Assembly: GCA_964577275.1 (NCBI GenBank)
Contig: CAZNYR010000004.1
Location: 19,293-83,292, forward strand
Source: UBA2561 sp964577275
GTDB lineage: Bacteria; Bacteroidota; Bacteroidia; Cytophagales; Thermoflexibacteraceae
DNA: 64,000 bases
Direction of reading: 5' to 3'
Of this stretch, positions 44,601-55,831 are shown piece by piece. The notes below the pieces were generated by a model, which was not told where the DNA came from, made no database searches, and saw only the letters and a program-made list of their open reading frames with translations. Within the stretch, counting starts at the first letter, position 1; every line of letters begins with the position of its first letter. The position numbers were made by a program, and so were the translations under genes.

Positions 44601-47600
44601 CTCGTGCCATTGTCATCGAATCAATCATGATATCCATGGTCAAAGGAGGCGCATACGAAGAGGCAGTTCCGCTACAATCGCAAGGGGCAGAAGTTCCGTT
44701 TGAAATCGCATTTGCTGCTGCCAACGCCGCCGCCGCCGCTGCATTATTGGCAAAATAATCCGCAATGACGGTGGATTCTCCGATGCGGGTATTTGCCGTG
44801 TTGATAGCACCGTTAATGCTATTTTTGGCATCCCCCATCCACTTAAATGGCGAGTTATTTGCTGGCGAAGTCAAAACATTGTTGTTGTCATCCAAAGCCC
44901 GCCCCATCAAGTTTTCGTAGGCATCATCGACATTTTTCTGGGCAGCATTAACGTTGGCTTCGCTTTGTTTTTCGTCTGCTTCGTTGGCAGCCTGATTTTG
45001 AGCATTAAAACTGGCTAAAAAGTCATCTTGCGAAGTTCCCGTATTACTATCGAAATTATCCTTTCGGGGATAGGCAAGAAACTCATTATCAGGGTCGCTA
45101 ATATTATTATAAGTTGCATCGCAAGGCGATTGGCTGGTCGGGTCGCTTGGGTCTTCAATCGATTCGGTACACGAACGCGGATAATAATATTTGCCTGCCT
45201 CATCAGGAATCAAATAACTGACCGTTTCGTCATGCGAAGAGGAGAAATCCTCCAGCGTAGGTCTTCTTGAATTACCGGGCGCATTGAGCGTAGGTCTGGA
45301 GCCGGGTGCGGTGGCACAGGCATTGCAATAGGCATATAAATCCTTCTCGAAAATATCCTTGCCGCCCGAAGTGCTGCCGCCCGTATCTTCACGTCCCCAG
45401 TACATTCGGCTTTTTCCTTTATGCACCACCGCCGTATTTTCTTTGAAAGTATTGCCGCCGTTTCGGGATTCGTTATTTCCTGTGTAATGAAAACCAATAT
45501 TGGTATAAAAAACCGTTTTTCGGATGTCCATATCCTTGGTAACGGAAATAAAATTGCCTGTCATAAATGCCGTTCCAGAGGCAAATGCCAGTTTGCCTTC
45601 CGCCACAATTTCGGGAATGACTGCTCCCGTATAAAACCCTGTGATGAATGCGCTATTAAACTCTAAGGTTTCTACGGTCAGATTTTGACCATTTAAGTCG
45701 AGTTTTCCGCCTTCGGTCATGGTAATGGATTTGAGGGCGGTTACGGAACTTGGTACTTTCGGATATCGTCCGTTGGCAACTTCTGGAATCGTAATGCTGT
45801 ACGTGCCATCCAAAGGAATTGCGCCCGTCCAGTTAGAACATAAATTCCAGTCATCGCTTACTGCGCCTGTCCACGTAACGGCAGTCGGAGCGACATATCC
45901 GGGGTCTTCTGTTACTGCAACCGTAACATACGCCACGCTCAATGCCGACCCATCGCCACACGCCGTGAGGCTTCCGCAATCTTCGACACATTTCCGAGTC
46001 CAACGGAAAATATAATCGCCATCATGCGTGGGGTCGTTATAATTCAAAATCGAAACGACCGTTTGCGGGCTTTGCGGATTGGCAATAATTACGTCATCAA
46101 AAGGCACGCCCGTTGTAACGCCTTTTGCGCTGACCAATTCCCACTCGCCCCCGATTGGTGATTCGAGGTTTTTTCTGGCATCAAGCACAATCGAAGCACA
46201 GCCTTCGGCAACGTCCTGCGTAACATCCGTATCGTCAATATTGGCTTTGGCAGAACTCAAAGCAAAAATGCCTAAGTTCGTGGAGGTTGAAGCCACTTCA
46301 TCGCCAATGACCTGTGAACTGATAAAATATAAATCTTCGTTGTTAGAATGCGAAGCATTTGTCCAGGTCGTGCTTGGTGTTGTGGCATCGCGTGCGGTTT
46401 GGATACATTCCCAAATATCGGTGCTATAATTATAACGATTTACCGTAGCGGCTTCCGAATTAAAATCAGCACCCTGTGCGCCCACATTCCAGTAAGGTTG
46501 CACTCTAAATCCTGTCGGATTATAGTTTTCGTTGGCATGAGTCAGAATCCAAGCCGATTTGGCAAATTCTTTTTCATATTTCGTAGAACTCGTGTTTTTC
46601 TTATTTGCATCATCATATAAAGCATACACTTCAAAATCTACGGAAGCGATAATTTCCTCTATTCCCGTTCCTGTACCATCCGTGATGACGGAAATAGGAC
46701 GATGCCATCCCGAACCAATCGGAAAATGATATTCGCCAGCCTTCGAGAAATCTACCATTCGGCTCACGTGTGAATTGGCATACGTTCGTACCCAACCGCC
46801 AATGGGATTAGTAGAACGGTCATCAATAAAAGCACTGGGGTCTGAATTTCGTAAACTGACCTTGAAATATCGCCCGTTTTCGCCCGCAATTCGCCCACTT
46901 GTCATTTTCAAATGATCATGAATCCATAAAATATGGTCGCGATGTAAGCGAATTTCTTTTGCAGGACTTGTTCGGTTCATGTGCAGACTTCCCATGAGCA
47001 TTTTTTTGGAATCCAAATGCGAACGCAATACTTTGTCCTTACTGCCACTAATTTCGATGGTGCCTTCGCCAAAGAAGAAATCGCCTTCAAACGAATTGCC
47101 GAACAAATTAATGTTATTGGCGATGGAGGTCGTTACAAAAGCAGTGGTAAAATAAATATTTTGCGTAGTGGAATTGGTCATATCAATATCAATGTAACCA
47201 TTGCTATCGCCAAAATTATTCCCCACAGTTTCTGCCATAAGCAGTTTATCGGACGAATAATTGTTAATTCGGGTACGTTTATTAAATTCGTTCCCGCCGT
47301 ACCATCGCTCTTCGCCGCCGCCCACGATTTTATGGATGTTTGTATTTTGCTTGAATGTATTGCCGTTCAGGTTCATATTGGGCGCACTCAAGGTAATTTC
47401 ATTATTGAAAGTCGTATTCTTGATTTGCGCTATGTCCGTTGAGTTGGCATCGACCTTGATTGTTCCTTTTTGCCCGCTAATTTGTCCGTTATCATCTGCG
47501 GAAAGAAATTCTACGACCGTCAGCGTAACCCCCGCCGAAGTAAAATTAATGGTGCCGCCATCCAAATGAAGAGCTTTAACGGTAACATTGCCCGCTAAAT

Positions 47601-50600
47601 TGGGATTATTAGGAACGCCACTCGGAATCGTAATGGTGGTGCCACTGCCTGCCGTACCGCTGCCGGGCGTGCCTGCTGACCAGTTATCGCAATTATTCCA
47701 GTCCGAATCGGTTGTTCCTGTCCATGTCGTAAAATCGCTGCTGTTGCCTGTTACAATGCCTGTTACGCCCGTAATTGTAACTTCTACCAAATCAGTAAGT
47801 CCTGCACAGGTAACGCCTAATTCGTGGTTATTATCTGGTTTATCAATGACCCAACGGAATGTATAAGTTCCTTCTTCTACATTCGTAATATCGGTATATG
47901 CCGACATAAAATGGATAATCGAAGGAACAGAAGGAGTGGCATCTACTGCCGTCATGCTGACAAATTCCCAATGTCCGACACCCCCCGTCCCGACAGGCAC
48001 AATCGCTCCCAAGACGGTAAAATCACAGCCCGTAAACGTTACGTCTGCGCCCGCATTGATATACGGGGTGGAAGGCGCAAAAACGCCCAGCTCGTCCAGT
48101 GCGCCGTAATTGGCGTTCAGCGTGTACGGATTTGCCCCAGCCAACCCTGTGCCGCCAAATCCACAGCCCCACGCCGCCGAAACAAAATCGTAGCGGTGTA
48201 GCGTGGCGTTATTGCGGTCAAAATCAGGTAATTCATCACCCACACCATTCCATTGCACGGTCAAATTTAATTGTGTGCCGCCTTTGGTTTCTTCATTCAA
48301 AACCCAACCTACGGACGTAAAATGAGAATCGACAATATTGCCCGTGAGATTATTATTGGTAGAATTATCGTATTTATCACTCAAAATTGAGGCAATTCGT
48401 GCGCCCAAAACATCTTTTACGCCTGCGTTGGTCATGGTAGCAGGGTAATACAGCGTATCGCTTGCAATCGGAAATAAAACTGGTGTGGCTTCCACCGCTC
48501 GTTTGAGGTGTCCTTGTCCCATAGCAATCACATGATGCACATTGAAATTGGTCGAAGTAATTTGTCCTTCATCCAAATCCATATCGGAATTTAATAATTT
48601 GACTCGTCCGCTCGTAAATTTGAGTTGGGCGGTATTATCAGCCGTAACAAAATACACATCATTTGCCAGCGAAACGTTTGTGGCATTGACCTCGAATTTA
48701 TGTACCGAAACATTGGCGGTATTAAAATTGAGATTTTGTGTGGCAGTACTTTCCGCTTTTATCCAGCCGTTTGCGCCGTGCGAAAATTGAATTTCCGCCG
48801 TATTTGCCGTGGCGGTCATATCGCCTTTGAAGACAAAAAGTCCATTTTCGGCAATTTTGATATTTTTCGTAGCGTCCGTATTGGTGTTGGTTATCGTTAC
48901 CGTTCCCGAAACCGTAGCATTGGCTTCGGTGGGCGGCAAATTCGAGCCAGCCATATAAATTTCGCCATTATTTGAATTTTCTAACGTGAGATTTCCGCCG
49001 TACAAGTTTCCGTTAGAATTATCGGCAATCAATAATAATTTGTCCGATTGATTGCGGTAGGTTGCTGCCAAAGCAAACGTATCCGCCCCGTATGCGGCAT
49101 CTCCCCATTTCCAATCGACAGCCAAATCATTGGAACTGTGCGTAATCGTAGCGTTTTGAGCGAAATTATTTCCACCGCAAGCAAAGTCGCCGTAACTGGC
49201 ATTAAAATTCAAAATTCCTGACGAGAAATCTGCATCGCTGGCAGATTCGCCACCGTTTGCCTCCACGACCGAAAGCTCGACTTGCCCATCAAAATCATTC
49301 CATCGGTAAGAAGACGATTTGGCTTTTGCCGAAACAAATCCCAAAAATTCGCTATTATACACCGTCAAAATGGCATTCGGAACGGTCAAATCAATCGCCG
49401 TGGCGGTTTTTTGCGTTACGTTTGCCAAGAAAATTTGTCCATCCAAAAATTCAGCGGGCGAATTGGTGGTAATTCCGCCATTCAAAATGACTTGCTCATG
49501 GAATGCACCGGTTGCATCCTTCAGATTTGAGTTTCCTCGTCCGATATAAAAACCTCGTCTTTTGCCGTTGGCAGCCCCTGCGGCGGCACTCAAATCGGTT
49601 AATTTGAGATTTTGGAACTGAACATGTCCCGAATCGTAGGCAAAACTCATATAAACTTGGTCGCCAGAAATATTTGTTCCCGCATCAGTAAAAGTAGCTT
49701 CTACGTCCGCCTCAAAAATTGTTGTTCCTTTCAATGCCACACTGATGGCATCAAATCCTCGAAAAACGCCATCGCCATCGGGCGTACTTTGTACGGTGGT
49801 TCGTGCGCCCACGAAATGGGTTTTGGCTTTGAAAGTTGCTTTTGAACCGTCTTTTTCGGCAATAAAAATACCGCCTGCGCCTTGCGCCGTCATGAAGGTT
49901 TCGCCTCCAAAAACGGTGCTGTTCGATTGGTCAGCCAAAAAAGTATAAGCCAGCGTATTATTCGTTTGATTGACGAGATTCAGGGTTTTCTCGAATTTAT
50001 CGCCACCGCCCGAATAGCCCCAATGCCATGACGAATCGCCCAAATGTGTCAGGGTCGTATTGCCATAAAATACATTGCCCCCGCAATAGCGTCTTTGGTC
50101 GGTCGTTGCCTGAATATTGACCGTATTGGTGCCAGCTTTTGCGCCCAGTCGGGTGGTGCGTAATTCTACGTTTTTACCCTGAATATCAATATTTCCGCCC
50201 AAAACTGAATTATACAAGTAAAAATTGACGTTGGAAGTGCCTGCGCCCACAAAAACGTGGTTGCCCGCTGCGCCGGGGTCGGAGGTCAGGCTGGGGTCAT
50301 AATTTATTTTGAGCAACACAATATTTCCGTTCGTACTTGCCGAAGTATTGATGTCGCCCCCCGTCAAAAGTGTTGAGGACGAACTGGCGTAATTTTCATC
50401 ACCAATTCGGACATAACTTTCGCCCGTGTTCGTGATGGTTACATTGCCGTTGATGGTATTGTTGGCGGTATTTCGGGCAATGACCAATTCGTAAGGACTA
50501 TTATTTTCAAGCGTTAAATCTCCATTGAAAATATCCCGTCCGCCACTCATGTAAGTGGTATTTGCTCCGAAAAGCAAATCGGAATACCCCGAATTTTGTT

Positions 50601-53600
50601 TCAAATGCAAATTGACATCAAAGCGAATCGCTCCGTTAAAACTCGGATAATACGCATTTCCTTGATAATCAATAATAATGGTGGGCATTGCGCCTACGGT
50701 CGAGGAGGTAAAATGCGCTTCGGTCATTTTCATAGTGCCTGCCGTAATCAGAATTGTTCCTGTACCGCCAGCGGGATTCATGACCGTGGCGAAATTCGCC
50801 ACGTAAAGCCCGCCCGAAACTTGCATCGTATGATTATTCAAATCCAAGTCGCCTTTATTTTGGACGGTCAAGAATTTGGCTTCGGCTATGGTCGCTCCGA
50901 TAAGCGAAGGCGTATTGGTATAAGCAGTATGATTGCGGTCAATCACTGCCGTAATGCTATTGCTTGGCACGGAACTTTCGCCCGTAGTGGTCAAAGTGGC
51001 ATCGGTATAACCTTGCCAGTTATTACAATCAAACCAATCGGCATTTTTTGTTCCTGTCCAGACTTGATAAGGCGCACCGCCTGCCCCCGAAACCGATACG
51101 GCAATATCCACATCATCCATATCCGCCCCGACAGTCCATTGGAAACGATACGTTTTGCCTGCATCAAAATTAGCCGTGGTAACAAATGTATTGGGGTCAT
51201 TGACATCAGAAAAAATAGCCGTATTTCCTATGCCAGGGTCGGTGTCCCCATCCGTAAATACCAAACTCCACGTCCCACCCGCTCCCGAAACGGCATTTAA
51301 TTGCAAATTGGCGCACGCTGATACGGTTCTATCCGCACCCGCATACACATCGGTATTGGTCGAAATGCCAAAAGTGCCTAATTTGCCGTTCGTTACGCCC
51401 ACCAAATTGGTTTGTGTCGAACCATCAAAATTGGCTGTTCCCGCCACAATTCCCCAATCACTTTCATCGCCTTGCATAAAATAATGTGCCGCAGGACTAC
51501 TTTCCCAGCCCAACGTAACATCGGCAGTCAGTGCGCCTGTGCTGTGCTTCACCAACCAATAATTTGCCAAAGCATTCGAGGTGGCGTTGGTCGGTTTTCC
51601 TGCGGGCATCGTTACATTAAAAGTAACCGTTCCAGCATCCTTATGATTGAGAGTAATGGGCTGATATTCAGCACTTCCACCGACAGGAATTAGGCGATTC
51701 GTGGAGCCTTGTGCATCAATCAGCACGCTTCCAGATTGTGCATTGATATAACTATTGGCATTTTCATTAGAAATGGAAGCAAAACCTAAGGTCAGACTAT
51801 TGCCATTCGTACTAATTTTTCCGTTGGTCAAATCCAGCGTTTCGGAAATCCGCAAATCGGTGTTGAGTTGCAAACCGCCTGCTCCGTTCATGACGACTTT
51901 TTTAATGTGGTCAAGGTCAGCATCATCCGAATCAAATTGCTGTAATGCGCCGCCCGTAAATTGGATTTCGCCCCCGTATTGCGCCAGTTTGGGTTTTCCT
52001 GTGCTGGCAATGTTCAAATCCAAATTGCCCTGCAAAACGAGCGTGCCGCGCGAAGCCAAATAAGAAGGTTTCGTCCCGTTCAGATTCAGTTCGAGTTCGC
52101 CTGTGATGGTTGCAAAAGCCGTTGGGTCATTTGCCAAAAGAATCGTTCCTTTCTCCAAGGCATTCAACGTAACATTGCCCTGAAATTGATTATTTGAAGC
52201 ATTTTGGGCTAATTTCAGATAACGATTCGCCAAAGTTTGTACCGTAGCCGTCAGGTTGCCCTTAAAAATATCCTCGCCTGTCCCATTTGCCGAATTGGGC
52301 GGATTATAACCCCAAACCCAATCGTTATCGCCTGCCGTATAATCGGCATTTCCTAAACTTAATGTAGCATCTTGTTCAAAAGTATTTTTGCCCGAACTCG
52401 GATAATCCGAACCCGAATTATACACCAAGACACCGTAATTTGTAAAATTAACCAGATTGTTAAATGTATTTCCGAAAAGGTGAATCAAACCCGCTTTGGC
52501 AGTAAAACTTCCTGTCCAATCCGAAAACATCGACACAAATCGCCGATTTATTGCGCCGCCAGCCGCTGTTTCGTTCCAGTTGATTGCCGTTGCCGATGTT
52601 TTTTCGATATTCTGAAAATGCAATTCGCCGTATTCAAAATCCGTCAAAGCGATTGTACCGCCCGTGATACTGACTTGTTTGCCCACTGTTTTTTGGGTCA
52701 AATCACCAAAAGTAACCGAACGATTTGCATTTTTGGGATTAATTAATGTGATTCCGTTTTGGAACGTAACTGACCCCGCATCCGTATCGCCAAATTCGAC
52801 TCGGATTTCATCTTCGCCATCATTTGTAAATTCGACCGTTACGCCTTGTTCAAAAACAACATTTCCTTTTGCGCCGATGCGTGTAACTTGGTCATTATTA
52901 ATGCCTTGTGTTTCGTTCAAAATCCGAACCGTCCCTTTGAAAATGGCATTGCCGCCTTCGTTCGCTATTTGTGCCGACCCAAACCGCCGTGTACGAAGCT
53001 CGACATCCCCGAAAAAAATACTTGTGCCAGCGTTATCTGCCAAACGTAATTGTTTGTTATTTGCCGAGAATGATTCGGCAATCAAATCGCCTCCAAAAAT
53101 ATCAGGTGCGCCATTGCCCCAATACCAAAATCCATTATTATCTATCTCCTCGCAAGTAATTGTGGTGGGCGCAGTCATAAATTGATTGCCACCATTAAAA
53201 TGACTATCCCCGATGTGCGTCAGGCTGTACGATGCCCCGTCAAAAACGCAATTTACGAACTGCAAACCGCCAATCATCGTGATATTTCCGCCCTGAAAAC
53301 GTGTGTTCTCAAAGCTCAATGCCCCATGCGTAATATCTGGCGTAGTGGCAGTCGTTGCCGTGCTAATCGTACCGCCATTGAACGTAATTTGGGCATTCTT
53401 GATTGATGAAGCCAAACTTTTTGTCCGCACGAAAATCGTATGTCCGTTCAGATTTAGTTCGGGCGTAGTCGCTCCGAGCATATTCAAGGATAATACGCTT
53501 ACATCGCCCGCCAAAACGGGGAAATTCGTAATCGTATAACTATCCGTGTCGATATAAACTCGGTCGTTATCATCAGGCACACCATCCGCATCCAGATTAC

Positions 53601-53766
53601 TTCCTGTCGTAACATTCGTCCAGTTGGTAGCATCATTCCAGGTGGTGCCAGAAGAACCATCCCAATAAAACGTATCGGAATAAATCGGGAGATGAATCAA
53701 TAAAAAACCGCTCAAAATCAAGGCGATTTTTAGTTTTTGAAAGTGTTGAAGCGCAATCGTTCTCAT
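38672..53766 (-). CDS. Giant T9SS-exported modular surface protein (about 5,030 residues, two assembly gaps)
   Basis: One gene of about 15 kb. A signal peptide at 53766 (MRTIALQHFQKLKIALILSGFLLIHLPIYSD) is followed by five blocks, each opening with a W-x-G...D-W...NW motif (near 53660, 51040, 47710, 45850, 40690). The four later ones are preceded by an Ig/PKD-like domain (GADRTVSACANLQLNAVSGAGGTW, GADVTFTGCDF, AEGCASIVLDARKN, ENDEITTCGAG). The body is Asn/Gly/Thr-rich beta-repeat (pectate-lyase-like in feel), with a helical Ala/Asn-rich insert at about 44350-45330. The C-terminus at 38672 is a type A T9SS sorting domain (LTLFPNPTNHQDINLRI ... AGVYVVSVDELFLRSKLIIE). The gap at 40452-40461 breaks the frame only because its real length differs from 10; a length congruent to 2 modulo 3 restores it. 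Probably an adhesin or surface-matrix protein; function is inference. Confidence 0.85.
40452..40461. other. Assembly gap inside the giant gene
   Basis: Ten N, an arbitrary placeholder. The frame upstream ends NGGSFD and the frame downstream resumes GGSAAESTNPSL. The two differ by one phase with 10 N, so the true gap should be 2 modulo 3. Confidence 0.95.
41079..41088. other. Assembly gap inside an Ig-like domain of the giant gene
   Basis: Ten N between CGAGVAQ and AAPLSPPLYGTWEL. The frame is kept with 10 N, so the true length is likely 1 modulo 3. It falls in the fourth Ig-like domain. Confidence 0.95.
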
Positions 53767-54355
53767 CTAATTTTAGTGGTATTTAAATTTATTTGTTTGC
53801 TTTCTGATACAAAATAAGTAAATGTATGATTATGAATTAAAATCAGTTATTTTTAATATTTAATCTTAATTCGTAAACCTCAAATCTGGACAAAACACAA
53901 AAATAAATCAATTTCTTATTTCTTTAATCCCATTTTTGAGTACTTAACTTTTGTCATTTAGAAATATCTTGTCCATCGTCTTTACGCAATATATTGCCTT
54001 GACGTTTCATTTTTTGATATAAGTAAAGGGATAAACTGACTTTGTGGCAGTATGTAGATTTTGTATTCTTAAAGGAGTTTGTTGTAATTTACAGTTATAA
54101 CGAGTGTATTTTTGGAAAGTTCGGAAATAATCGGTGTGCAAATTTAGCAAAACCCAAACGACAATCAGCCCACTAAAATCGGAAAAGTGGAAAAAAGTAA
54201 TTCGGTCATTTCCATACCGATGCTGTGTTCTGCCCGTTTTCACTTTATTTGATAAACCATCCATGGCAATAAAATTCAAGTTTTGATGTTATTTCTGAAA
54301 CGAAAACATCCAAATAATTTACGATTTATTTACATATAACTATCTGATTATCAAC
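53767..54355. other. Intergenic region between divergent genes
   Basis: About 590 bp, AT-rich. A 90-codon leftward frame at 54007-54279 has no features I trust. A TGATTATCA palindrome at 54345 abuts the next start codon. No RNA gene or terminator was recognised. Confidence 0.5.
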
Positions 54356-55810
54356 ATGAAACAATATATTTTAGGATTTTTTTTGCTCTTAGTTGTTCAT
54401 GCCATTTCTGCCCAACAAGAATGGGTCAAAGTCCGAAAAACCTTCGACACCATGAATACGGCAATCAAAGAAGAATATTACGTCCTGAAAGACAGCCCAA
54501 ATATTATGGATGGCAATTACATGAGTTTTTATCAAAGCGGAAAAGTCAAGGTCAAAGGCAAATTTGACCACGGCAAAATGATTGGCGATTACATCCAATA
54601 TTACGAAACGGGCGAAAAAAAAATGACCGTAACTTTTAGGGAAGGCAAACGAGAAGGAAAAATCATCGAATATTATCCGAGTGGACAAAAAATGCTGGAA
54701 TATAACTGCCTGAATGACAAGCGAGAAGGCGAAATTTTTGCCTATACTGCTGACGGGAAAATCATCGAAAAAGGGCAATACAAAAACGACAAAAAACATG
54801 GACTTTTTCAGAATTATTACCCCAATCAAAACCTCAAATCCGAAGGCTCTTTTATCAATGGAGAACCCCACGGACTCCTCAAAAAATATGACCAAACAGG
54901 GCGCATTCAGGAAGTCCTGACCTACGAAAACGGCATACAACACGGGAAAGCCATGCAATATTATCCGAACGGAAATCCGCAGACCGAAACCGTATTTCTT
55001 AACGGCGCACTTGCCCCAGATTCGGCAAAAATATTTTACGAAAATGGACAGGTCGAACTCGAAATTTTTATGAAAAACGACAAATTTAGCGATTTTCGGT
55101 CATTTGACACAAAAGGAACATTACGAAAAAAAGGAATGGTCATGCTCAAAGGAAATAAAAGATTAGGCAAATCTATTCGTTCTTCTGCTTTCTTGAGTGC
55201 CGTCCTACATGGTTCAGTACAAGGATATTACGAAAATGGAAGCCTCAATTATGACCTCAATTACAAAAACGGTAACAAAGTAGGTATGAACATTTATTAT
55301 TATCCAAATGGCAAGATAGAACGTAAAATTAACTATAAAAATGATGAAAAAAATCAGAAAGTCGAAAAATATTACCAAAATGGAAAATTGCAAGAAGAAG
55401 TAACGATTCGGGATGGAAAAATCGAAGGAAAACGAAAATATTACCACCCGAACGGACAACTCGGAACGATGGAAAACTATACCAACGGAATCATAGTCGG
55501 CACTCGTGAAAATTACTATGAATCAGGTGAATTGCTTTCTAAAGAACCTTTCTTGAAAGGCAAATTAAAAGGAAGTGTCTTCGTTTATTACAAATCAGGA
55601 CGCATCAAATCGGAAACGCCCTACCGAAACGGATACATTTCGGGGTATGTCAAAACCTACCACGAAAACAGCGAATTAGCCAGTAAAGGACGACAATACG
55701 CCCAAAATAAAGTAGGAAAATGGTCTTTTTATGACCAAAAAGGTACAAAAACCAAAGGACAAGTCTGGAAAAATGGCACGTTAATTTCTGAAAAAGACTT
55801 TACAAAGTAA
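54356..55810 (+). CDS. Exported MORN/YwqK-type repeat protein
   Basis: A 484-residue protein with a signal peptide (MKQYILGFFLLLVVHAISAQ). It then consists almost entirely of about 17-20 MORN-variant repeats of about 22 residues with the rhythm G-x-x-xG-x-x-x-x-Y-Y-x-x-G/N-G, for example YYETGEKKMTVTFREGKREG, YYPSGQKMLEYNCLND and YYPNGKIERKINYKN. In Bacteroidota such proteins are annotated as YwqK-family antitoxin-like. They form an elongated beta meander that probably binds partners or lipid. Export points to periplasm or surface. No toxin gene is adjacent. It converges with the hybrid kinase gene (21 bp between stops). Confidence 0.9.
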   Translation: MKQYILGFFLLLVVHAISAQQEWVKVRKTFDTMNTAIKEEYYVLKDSPNIMDGNYMSFYQSGKVKVKGKFDHGKMIGDYIQYYETGEKKMTVTFREGKREGKIIEYYPSGQKMLEYNCLNDKREGEIFAYTADGKIIEKGQYKNDKKHGLFQNYYPNQNLKSEGSFINGEPHGLLKKYDQTGRIQEVLTYENGIQHGKAMQYYPNGNPQTETVFLNGALAPDSAKIFYENGQVELEIFMKNDKFSDFRSFDTKGTLRKKGMVMLKGNKRLGKSIRSSAFLSAVLHGSVQGYYENGSLNYDLNYKNGNKVGMNIYYYPNGKIERKINYKNDEKNQKVEKYYQNGKLQEEVTIRDGKIEGKRKYYHPNGQLGTMENYTNGIIVGTRENYYESGELLSKEPFLKGKLKGSVFVYYKSGRIKSETPYRNGYISGYVKTYHENSELASKGRQYAQNKVGKWSFYDQKGTKTKGQVWKNGTLISEKDFTK

Positions 55811-55831
55811 GGTTTTATCTAAAAAATGAAT

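Noticed and set aside
54007..54279. 90-codon leftward frame in the region before the MORN protein
   Set aside because: I could not match it to any transposase or other family; rich in His/Thr and lacking a start context, it reads as chance.
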